64,000 nucleotides of DNA from the IMG/VR virus record IMGVR_UViG_3300020176_000010, positions 17,141 to 81,140 of that record; one strand, written 5' to 3'. The translations under genes were made by a program, and so were the position numbers. The notes beneath the pieces are model-generated. The model did no database searches. It worked only from the letters and a program-made list of their open reading frames with translations, and was not told where the DNA came from. Below, piece by piece: positions 57,629 to 64,000 of this stretch (within the stretch, counting starts at the first letter, position 1; each line of letters opens with the position of its first letter). Source of the stretch: a virus.

Positions 57629-58159
57629 ATGTCCAACATTTCTGAAGTCCACTCTGTAGGCGTACGGGCGGCAGTCGGCGACCGCTGCATGAGCAAGGTC
57701 ACTCTTGCGATCAATGCGGCGGCCGCTGCCACGGTAAAGACCACCGGCGCGGTCGTCTACACCATCGGCGGCGTGTTCTACACGAAGGCAGCGCTGGCAG
57801 CCCAGTCGATCGCGGCGACCCACCGCTTCGACGGCGAGGCCGTGAGCGCAGCAGACCCAGCCTACGTGCAGCCCGCCGGCACGACCGTGATCTATGTCGT
57901 GGCGCTGAATGCGGCCGGCACGGTGGCGGTGGTGCAAGGCAGCTATGCCGGCCAAGAAATCACCTACGCCAACGACAAGTCGAAGGTTCTGGTGGGTGCT
58001 GGCGGCATCCCCAAGCTGCCCGCCGGCTATGTGCCGATTGGCGCCATCAAGGTGGCCACGGCGAACGCCGCAACCTTCACGCCAGGCACGACCGCACTGG
58101 ACGCAACCAACGTGACGGCAACCTACTTCGACCTGGCAATCCTGCCTGCGTCGCTGTAA
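57629..58159 (+). CDS. Putative head decoration or fibre-like virion protein
   Basis: 176 residues, beta-rich and Ala/Thr/Gly-rich (VVYTIGGVFYTKAALAAQSI; GAGGIPKLPAGYVPIGAIKV). The sequence from residue ~38 resembles small capsid-decorating or fibre modules. It has its own terminators on both sides, so it is expressed as a separate unit next to the capsid gene, as decoration proteins often are. The function is inferred. Confidence 0.65.
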   Translation: MSNISEVHSVGVRAAVGDRCMSKVTLAINAAAAATVKTTGAVVYTIGGVFYTKAALAAQSIAATHRFDGEAVSAADPAYVQPAGTTVIYVVALNAAGTVAVVQGSYAGQEITYANDKSKVLVGAGGIPKLPAGYVPIGAIKVATANAATFTPGTTALDATNVTATYFDLAILPASL

Positions 58160-58181
58160 TCCAGCTGCTGCTGGTAACCAT

Positions 58182-58208
58182 CGGGCCCTTCGGGGCCTTT
58201 TCTTTTTC
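58182..58208 (+). terminator. Intrinsic terminator after the decoration-type gene
   Basis: CGGGCCC-tt-CGGGGCC followed by TTTTCTTTTT. Very like the terminator at 57554 in stem and loop. Confidence 0.82.
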
Positions 58209-58221
58209 GTGAGGAAAAACC

Positions 58222-58623
58222 ATGAGCGAAGACACCAAAGTAACCACCCTAGACGACGGCAACGACAACGAAACCGTCGAGACCGTCACAACACCCAGCA
58301 AGACCAAGGGCAAGGCCGTCACCAAGACGGCAGCCGCCGTGCCCGCTGCTGCTGATGCAGAGGCCGCTGCGCTTGCCGCCGATGGCGAGATTGGCCACAT
58401 CGGCCGATGCCTGGTGACGGTGCACGCCGACAAGGGTGAAGGCGGCAACCAGGCCGTGTTCGTGAGCGTGAACGGCCAAGCCTTCCAGATCCCACGCGGC
58501 AAGCCTGTCGATGTGCCCCTCGAGGTTGCCCAGGCCCTCGAGAACGCTGTCGAGACCATCTACGACGGTGGTGGCGCTGGTCGCGAAGCGCCCCGCTACG
58601 CAGTGACCATCAAGCACCTGTAA
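58222..58623 (+). CDS. Hypothetical virion-region protein
   Basis: 133 residues. A disordered, acidic then Ala-rich N-terminus (ETVETVTTPSKTKGKAVTKT) is followed by a folded part, CLVTVHADKGEGGNQAVFVS, VNGQAFQIPRGKPVDVPLEV and AQALENAVETIYDG. The latter looks like a small conserved head-tail region domain. Exact role unknown. Confidence 0.7.
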   Translation: MSEDTKVTTLDDGNDNETVETVTTPSKTKGKAVTKTAAAVPAAADAEAAALAADGEIGHIGRCLVTVHADKGEGGNQAVFVSVNGQAFQIPRGKPVDVPLEVAQALENAVETIYDGGGAGREAPRYAVTIKHL

Positions 58624-58626
58624 GAC

Positions 58627-59403
58627 ATGGCCGCATCCATCCTTGTGCGCGACATCCTCTCGAGGGTGTCAACACAGCTGCTCGATGCGACTCCGCAGTT
58701 CGAGCGCTGGACGGAGCGTGAGCTGGTCTACTGGCTCAACGACGCCCAGCGCGCGATTGCGAAGTACATCCCGCAGGCCTGCTCCAGGGTGGATGCCATC
58801 AGGCTGGCGCCCGGTACGAAGCAGGCAATCACAGAGATCTCGTCGTCCGACGTGATTCCTGGTGATGGGACATCCGCCCGCGTGATCCGCGGCATTGCGG
58901 TGCAGGACGTTGTGCGAAACATGGGCACCACAGGCTCATCGCCTGGGCGCGCCATCAAGCGCATCGATCGCGAGACGCTCGACGCAGCGAATCCCGACTG
59001 GCACTCGGCCAAGGCTTCATCGCCGGTGCGTGAGTACGCCTTCGATCCCCGCACGCCGACCGTCTTCTACGTCTCGCCACCAGCGCCTGTTGGTTGGTGG
59101 GTCGAGGTCTCGTACATGGCCAATCCTGACGAGATCCCAAACCCTGGCAACGCTTACGCAGCCGACGGCACGTCGATGGTCAAGATCTCGATCGACGACA
59201 AGTACACCGACGACATCGTGAACTACGTGCTGGCCAGGGCCCACCTGAAGGACGCCGAGTTTGCCGGCAACGCATCGCTGGCCTCGAGCTTCACCGCACT
59301 CTTCACGAGCAGCATCAATGCCCAGGCCGTCGCCCTCACGGGCGTCAATCCAAACCTGGAGTCGTTGCCGCTCTCACCGTCGCCACTGGCGGCAGCAAAG
59401 TAA
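58627..59403 (+). CDS. Head-tail adaptor (DUF6682-like)
   Basis: 258 residues. QLLDATPQFERWTERELVYW and LNDAQRAIAKYIPQACSRVD, with VSYMANPDEIPNPGNA later, match a phage adaptor-type family (DUF6682, from recall). It probably sits below the portal. It ends three bases before the next gene, with which it likely forms the neck. Confidence 0.72.
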   Translation: MAASILVRDILSRVSTQLLDATPQFERWTERELVYWLNDAQRAIAKYIPQACSRVDAIRLAPGTKQAITEISSSDVIPGDGTSARVIRGIAVQDVVRNMGTTGSSPGRAIKRIDRETLDAANPDWHSAKASSPVREYAFDPRTPTVFYVSPPAPVGWWVEVSYMANPDEIPNPGNAYAADGTSMVKISIDDKYTDDIVNYVLARAHLKDAEFAGNASLASSFTALFTSSINAQAVALTGVNPNLESLPLSPSPLAAAK

Positions 59404-59406
59404 GAC

Positions 59407-60045
59407 ATGAAGATCGAGGACTTCTACAAGTTCGTGAGCTTCGAGCTGCCCGGGTGCCCCGAGGAGCTGATGCGGCAAGCGATCGTCTACACAGCCAAGG
59501 ACTTCTGCTCGCGCACGCACGCGTGGAACGTCTTCATGGATCCTATCCGGCTGGTGGACGACGTTGCAGAGTACGAGCTCGAGTACCCCTACGGCTCAAA
59601 GCCTGTGGCTGCCATGGCGGTGTGGATCGGTGCGCGAAAGCTCGACCCGATCACCAGCAACCAGCTGGCCGACGCCCTGCCTGATTGGCAGACAGCAAAG
59701 TCCAACGAGCCGCGGCACTACAACTCAGCGAAGCTGGACAGCGCCATCACGGTGTACCCAACGCCGATCAACAGCACAGCCGAGCTGACCATGCGCGTCG
59801 CGCTCGAGCCAAGGCTGGACTCCGCGCAGCTGCCAGACATGCTGCTCGAGAAGTATGCGGACGCCATCGCGTCTGGCGCAAAGGCCAGGCTGATGGTGAT
59901 GCCCAACAAGCAGTGGAGTGCGCCGGCCAACGGCGTTGCATACAAGGCAGCCTACGAAGGCGCGGTCGTTGAGGCCCGCATCGAGGTGATCCACGACGGA
60001 GTACCCGGAACCATCCGCGTGCGCCCGCGCCGCTTTGGCGCTTGA
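59407..60045 (+). CDS. Tail-tubular/neck-type protein
   Basis: 212 residues. LPGCPEELMRQAIVYTAKDF, CSRTHAWNVFMDPIRL and YPTPINSTAELTMRVALEPR fit the neck or tail-tubular-A type of podoviruses, where an N-terminal helical part and a beta part build a ring under the portal. It lies four bases after the adaptor. Confidence 0.7.
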   Translation: MKIEDFYKFVSFELPGCPEELMRQAIVYTAKDFCSRTHAWNVFMDPIRLVDDVAEYELEYPYGSKPVAAMAVWIGARKLDPITSNQLADALPDWQTAKSNEPRHYNSAKLDSAITVYPTPINSTAELTMRVALEPRLDSAQLPDMLLEKYADAIASGAKARLMVMPNKQWSAPANGVAYKAAYEGAVVEARIEVIHDGVPGTIRVRPRRFGA

Positions 60046-60071
60046 CCAACCAACCATAGAAAGCGAATCAC

Positions 60072-60503
60072 ATGTCCGCAGCATCGAACTACCTGGAATC
60101 CGGCCTCCTGGAGCACTTCCGCGGCACCCAGCTGCCACTGCCCTCTGGCTTCTACGTCGCCCTGCACACAGCAGACCCAACCGATGTCGCAACCGCCGGC
60201 ACCGAGGTGAGCACCGCGGCATGGCCAGCCTATGCGCGCCAGACCGTTGGCACGCCACTGTCGTCTGCATTCACAGCCTCTGCAGATGAGGCTGGCGGCG
60301 GCAAGCAGATCACCAATGCCAACACCATCAACTTTCCAGCCAACAACGGTGCTGGCGCTGTGGTGGTGACGCACTTCTCGGTTTGGGACTCGGCATCTGG
60401 TGGCAACATGTGGTGGCACGCACCCCTGGCGGCCGCGAAGACCATCGACCCCACCGACATCTTCTCCGCCATCCCAGGCGCACTGCGTCTGATCGTTCGC
60501 TAA
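60072..60503 (+). CDS. Phage tail-fibre-like protein
   Basis: 143 residues. The layout NYLESGLLEHFRGTQLPLPS, GFYVALHTADPTDVA, YARQTVG, INFPANNGAGAVVVTHFSVW and GNMWWHAPL is that of a common phage family usually called tail-fibre or minor tail protein. It overlaps the next gene as TAATG. Confidence 0.75.
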   Translation: MSAASNYLESGLLEHFRGTQLPLPSGFYVALHTADPTDVATAGTEVSTAAWPAYARQTVGTPLSSAFTASADEAGGGKQITNANTINFPANNGAGAVVVTHFSVWDSASGGNMWWHAPLAAAKTIDPTDIFSAIPGALRLIVR

Positions 60504-61657
60504 TGCGTCTCAACAGCGCGACACTCAATGGGCGCCGATTCAACATCGGCCCCACGATCTACCCGACCAAGTTCTCGTCGGACTCGATCGGAATTGTGGC
60601 GTCCGCGCTGGATGCGACGCGCTATGCGAATGGCGCTGCCGCGGCCGTCGCGGAGCTGCGCGGCAACCTCCTTGCATCGGCGCTGCGCTACTTCAATGGC
60701 GACGTTGTCGCTGAGGTAGATGCTGAGCTGCTGGCCAACGCTGTGCGCAGCGGCGCAGGCGCCGCCATCGTTGAGGCTGGCGGCAGCCTGTTCTACACCA
60801 GGCTCATCTACGGGTCTGGCGGCGCAGAGGTTCGCATCATTGCAATCTCTGACGTTGGTGTGGTGTATGGCGAAGGCTCTGGCGTCGCAATGCCAACAGC
60901 CATGCTTGACGGAGCGCGCGTGCGCGTCAGCTCTGGCGAGGCCATAGCAACCACCGATGGCAGCCTTGCGGCATCGGCCATCCGCGTTCCGGCCACAGAG
61001 GTTTCTCAAGAGATCGTTCCGCTGATCGCTCAGCTGGACACGGCTCACATCAGCGCCGGCGGCATTCGCTACATCAACGGCGGAGCAGATGCCTACGCCT
61101 ACATCGAGATCGAGGATGCTGGCATGCGGCGCCAAGTGTTCATTGGATCCCTGGATCTTGAGCCCATGGCCACCGGATCTGCAACCGCCATCAGGCATGG
61201 CAAGGGTGATGCGCTGGTCACGTCCACGATGCTTGGCACATTCGAGGCGACTCGACGCGGAGAGGGCTCAGGGATCGTGCGAGGCATCAGTCAGCTCGAT
61301 GGCGAGGTGCTTGTTCGCTTCTCCGGTGATGCTGTTATTGAGCTGGCCGCCAGGATGACTGGATACGTGTACCGCCGAGGTGGCGTGCTGAACGCGATCT
61401 CCACGCTGGCTACTGAGCTGAACGGGGCTCGATCCAAGGCCTCGGGCGGATCGGCCATCGTCGTCACCGTCATGGACGCGTCAGCGAACATCCGCAAGCT
61501 CGCTTCCGGCACGTCTGTCATCGAGCTAAATGCAGAGTCCACGGCCACCGACTTTAATTTCAGTGGCGAAGACGATGACACCGAGGTCTTTTACCGACCA
61601 TCGATGCAGCGCGAGTTCTACCGCGCAGCAATCCAAAGAGAATGGAGGCGATCGTGA
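60503..61657 (+). CDS. Repetitive beta-rich virion protein
   Basis: 384 residues from ATG 60503. Recurrent units of ~28-40 residues resemble one another (for example ALDATRYANGAAAAVAELRG and ALRYFNGDVVAEVDAELLAN), each with a Gly/Ala-rich turn and beta strands. It ends YRAAIQREWRRS, common in proteins beside phage fibres. It is probably a fibre or tail-tip component. Confidence 0.7.
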   Translation: MRLNSATLNGRRFNIGPTIYPTKFSSDSIGIVASALDATRYANGAAAAVAELRGNLLASALRYFNGDVVAEVDAELLANAVRSGAGAAIVEAGGSLFYTRLIYGSGGAEVRIIAISDVGVVYGEGSGVAMPTAMLDGARVRVSSGEAIATTDGSLAASAIRVPATEVSQEIVPLIAQLDTAHISAGGIRYINGGADAYAYIEIEDAGMRRQVFIGSLDLEPMATGSATAIRHGKGDALVTSTMLGTFEATRRGEGSGIVRGISQLDGEVLVRFSGDAVIELAARMTGYVYRRGGVLNAISTLATELNGARSKASGGSAIVVTVMDASANIRKLASGTSVIELNAESTATDFNFSGEDDDTEVFYRPSMQREFYRAAIQREWRRS

Positions 61658-61941
61658 AGGTCGGAACTTTTGAAAAACAACCAGGCGAGCGCATAAGCAA
61701 CTCGATCATCTACGACGACGCACTCGACGTTGGGGACTACCTGGAAACGATCGTCTCATGCACCGCATCTCCTGCAGGCCTAACCGTCAACGCAGGCCTA
61801 GCCAGCGACAAGCGCGTGCGCATCTGGCATGAAGGTGGCGATGACCGCGTCACCTACACCGTCACCGTCGTTGTTACCACCCACACCGGTGAGCGATTCG
61901 AGGATGAGATCATCTGCAAGGTCCGAGAGGTTAGTCGATGA
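61654..61941 (+). CDS. Small hypothetical tail-region protein
   Basis: 95 residues from GTG 61654, five bases after GGAGG and overlapping the upstream stop (GTGA); an ATG at 61642 would put the start inside the ribosome site. It carries KQPGERISNSIIYDDALDVG and VTYTVTVVVTTHTGERFEDE, a small beta domain found beside phage tail-fibre genes. Function unknown. Confidence 0.7.
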   Translation: MKVGTFEKQPGERISNSIIYDDALDVGDYLETIVSCTASPAGLTVNAGLASDKRVRIWHEGGDDRVTYTVTVVVTTHTGERFEDEIICKVREVSR

Positions 61942-63113
61942 ATTACAGCAACAACGCTTTCTCCGTCATTGTTGGCGCCATTGCAAGCGCAAACACCATC
62001 ATCGCGCTTGCCCCAGGTACTGGTTCGCGCTTCCCGGCATCTGACTTTCGTGCAACGCTTGTTGGCTACGACGTCAATGGCAACGAGGATACGTGGGAGA
62101 TCGTGCACTGCTCGTCACGCTCTGGAGATGTGCTCACGGTCACGCGCGGCCAGGAGGGCACTTCCGCCGTAGCGTGGGACAACGGAGCTCGCATCGAGAA
62201 TCGCATCACCGCCGGATCCATGGCTGCACTCGAGCCAACAATAACTCCAGGCACAACTGCGCAGTACCTGCTCGGCAACAAGACCTGGCGCGACTTCTTC
62301 ACTGACGTTCGCGCAGCAACCCTTACGGGCCTGAGTACAGCGACAAACGCCGTGGTAGCTGCTACCGATACTGTGCTTGCTGCTATCGGCAAGTTGCAGG
62401 CACAGGTGAGCGCCAAGTTCGACAAGACGGGTGGAGATGTTGACGGGAACATCAACTTCACTGGAACTGCGCGGCGTATTACTGGGGATTTCAGTAATGC
62501 GACGATTGCAAATAGGTTGGCGTTTCAAACTAGCGCGGTAAATGGAATAACGTCAGTATCAGCCGTTCCAAATGGAAGCGGCACAGTTGCTCAATATTCC
62601 CTTTATAACCGTTCGGACGTAAATAACGCAACGCTGTTTGACTCGCTTGTAAATTCAGCAGAGGCGCGAATCCGGGTCTTGGCTGCTGGCACTGGTTCAA
62701 ATTTGCCATTGGTCTTTCAGGTCGGAGGACTTGAGCGCCTGCGCATCGACCCGACCACCGGCAACGTCCTAGCCACAAGCGGCGCACTTGGATACGGGGT
62801 AGGCGCTGGTGGGACTGTGGTGCAGGCTACGAGTAAGTCCACTGCTGTGACGCTGAATAGGCCGAGTGGTCGGATCACGATGCACAACGCTGCGCTGGCT
62901 GCTGGAGCATTCGTCGTATTTAATTTTACAAACGCCACTATCGCTTATGGTGATGAAGTGTCGATCACCATGATTGGAGGGATCAACTACCGGGTTGAGA
63001 CAATCGACATTTGGGATGGCGCGTGCACTCTCCGCGTGACAAATATCAGTGCAAGCAGTCTTTCTGATGCACTGGCTTTCAACTTCAAAGTGTTCAAGGG
63101 GGCATGGTCATGA
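61938..63113 (+). CDS. Tail fibre protein
   Basis: 391 residues. The N-terminus (NAFSVIVGAIASANTIIALA, then RGQEGTSAVAWDNGARIENR, ITAGSM) is a typical virion-attachment domain of phage fibres. The middle has DKTGGDVDGNINFTG, a repeat-like fibre motif. The C-terminal half is beta-rich and more AT-rich than its neighbours, as is common for horizontally exchanged receptor-binding tips. Confidence 0.82.
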   Translation: MNYSNNAFSVIVGAIASANTIIALAPGTGSRFPASDFRATLVGYDVNGNEDTWEIVHCSSRSGDVLTVTRGQEGTSAVAWDNGARIENRITAGSMAALEPTITPGTTAQYLLGNKTWRDFFTDVRAATLTGLSTATNAVVAATDTVLAAIGKLQAQVSAKFDKTGGDVDGNINFTGTARRITGDFSNATIANRLAFQTSAVNGITSVSAVPNGSGTVAQYSLYNRSDVNNATLFDSLVNSAEARIRVLAAGTGSNLPLVFQVGGLERLRIDPTTGNVLATSGALGYGVGAGGTVVQATSKSTAVTLNRPSGRITMHNAALAAGAFVVFNFTNATIAYGDEVSITMIGGINYRVETIDIWDGACTLRVTNISASSLSDALAFNFKVFKGAWS

Positions 63114-63577
63114 TCCTCAAACAAGTAATCCGCTACACCAACGCCCCAGCCCTTGAAGCCACATGGGTCGATGAAAACGATGTGGTCATCAAGTGCCAAG
63201 CCTACAGCAACCACCCCGAGCAGATTGCCATGCTCCGCGCTGATCTTGGCGCAGACGCTGCGCAGTATGAAGACCTGATTGCCGAGGTCGAGGCAACCTA
63301 CGTGCCGCCTGAGCCTCAGCCAATCCCCGTACCGCAACAGATCACCCGCGCCCAGGGTAAAGCCGCCCTAATCATGCAGGGCTTGTGGGGAGCAGTTCTG
63401 GACTACGTGGCGTCTATCCAAGACCCAACACAGCGCGCACTTGCCGATGTTGCACTTCACGACACCCTGACATGGGAGCGCAGCAGCCCGTTCCTCAACG
63501 CTGCAGCCGAAGGTATGGGCATGACAGCCGAACAACTGGACGCGCTGTTCATCCGAGCCGCAGGGATCGCGCTGTGA
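63110..63577 (+). CDS. Small tail-fibre-associated protein
   Basis: 155 residues from ATG 63110, seven bases after AAGGGGG. An N-terminal part with IRYTNAPALEATWVDENDVV is followed by a Pro/Gln linker (PPEPQPIPVPQQ) and a helical C-terminus (GKAALIMQGLWGAVLDYVAS). The layout resembles fibre-tip or fibre-assembly proteins found after fibre genes. It overlaps both neighbours. Confidence 0.65.
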   Translation: MILKQVIRYTNAPALEATWVDENDVVIKCQAYSNHPEQIAMLRADLGADAAQYEDLIAEVEATYVPPEPQPIPVPQQITRAQGKAALIMQGLWGAVLDYVASIQDPTQRALADVALHDTLTWERSSPFLNAAAEGMGMTAEQLDALFIRAAGIAL

Positions 63578-64000
63578 ACTACGAGAAGTACCTGATCGCG
63601 GCGGGTGTTGACGACCCAGAGTTGCGCGCTCAGGCCCTGGAGTACCTATCCAAGTGTGAGCGTGACTACCGGGCCGCCCGGATTGCATGGCATAAGGTCA
63701 CAGCCTGGGCTGTTGTTGGATGGCTTCTCCTCACTGGTAAGGTGCCGTTTGAGGCCGAGGCACTACCAGAGCGCTGGGAAGCCTACGACAACGATGTGTC
63801 GATCAACGGCGACCGTGGTGTGTGGCTTCGGGCTGATGGCCAAGAAGGCACCTATGCCGAACTGCAACCCTGCCCCATTGATGATAGCGCACGGCAGTGG
63901 AGCTACTGGCCACCACATCACCCGCGCAGCAAGTGGCACCGCTGGCTGTGGCTTGGCACTCGCAACATGGCATCGCGCCTTGCCTCCGATGCCGGCCCAG
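63574..64000 (+). CDS. Hypothetical phage protein (cut by the window end)
   Basis: The GTG at 63574 overlaps the previous stop (GTGA). About 142 residues are visible: a helical start (NYEKYLIAAGVDDPELRAQA), a hydrophobic AWAVVGWLLLTGKVPF, then EAYDNDVSINGDRGVWLRAD and SKWHRWLWLGTRNMASRLA. The DNDVSINGD-type motif occurs in a phage family of unknown function (recall). The C-terminus lies outside the window. Confidence 0.65.
   Translation, partial: MNYEKYLIAAGVDDPELRAQALEYLSKCERDYRAARIAWHKVTAWAVVGWLLLTGKVPFEAEALPERWEAYDNDVSINGDRGVWLRADGQEGTYAELQPCPIDDSARQWSYWPPHHPRSKWHRWLWLGTRNMASRLASDAGP

Noticed and set aside
1-64000. tRNA genes, integrase, attachment sites
   Set aside because: Reading both strands showed no cloverleaf with a CCA-type acceptor, no integrase motifs and no convincing att repeat; they may lie outside the window.

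Overview
The window reads as a large part of one tailed-phage (or prophage) genome from a betaproteobacterial host. Coding density is high and codons are GC-rich. Genes sit in long one-directional blocks, joined by ATGA, GTGA, TGATG or TAATG overlaps. The capsid protein belongs to the N4-gp56 family. The portal is about 795 aa, and there is a very large polyvalent internal-virion gene with ART, GNAT, phosphoribosyltransferase-like and LPD38-type regions. With lysozyme, HslV-like and Rz/Rz1 genes just before the terminase, this recalls podoviruses of the Burkholderia Bcep22 kind (inference). Two copies of an interspersed repeat that I associate with Comamonadaceae chromosomes (about 42992 and 43302) point to a host in that family. 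No integrase, tRNA, CRISPR array or clear repressor is visible.

Layout. 1-8572 (+): end of a structural gene, then the polyvalent gene, interrupted by a LAGLIDADG intein and split in two by a GIY-YIG endonuclease. 8566-26723 (-): a TnpB transposon inside a broken HNH gene, then RdgC, a MazG-like protein, SSB, HU, a YqaJ-type exonuclease with RecT, a long coiled-coil protein, thymidylate synthase, many small genes and a protein carrying a DfrB/R67-like dihydrofolate reductase domain. 26803-28525 (-): a large structured non-coding RNA with a GIY-YIG gene inside it. 28740-38498 (+): a replication-type module with a winged-helix initiator-like protein, nucleases, a second HU, RusA, a zinc-finger protein in the place of a Q antiterminator, and a 2OG-Fe(II)-oxygenase-like protein. 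38484-43774 (-): small accessory genes including an acyl carrier protein. 43907-64000 (+): a late promoter followed by a leader terminator, then lysis, terminase, portal, scaffold, capsid, adaptors and tail-fibre genes, cut off at the window end.

How it works together. The exonuclease, RecT, SSB, RdgC and HU proteins form a recombination and DNA-handling set. ThyA and the DfrB-like domain could together recycle folate for dTMP synthesis. At least five promoters, serving both strands, share a GTTG-N6-CAAC inverted repeat overlapping the -35 box, so one regulator may control several operons. The late block looks lambda-like: promoter, leader of about 123 nt, intrinsic terminator, then lysis and morphogenesis genes. 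At least ten homing-type elements or remnants are spread over 64 kb, sitting in or beside the most conserved genes (polyvalent protein, SSB, terminase, capsid) and in the large RNA.
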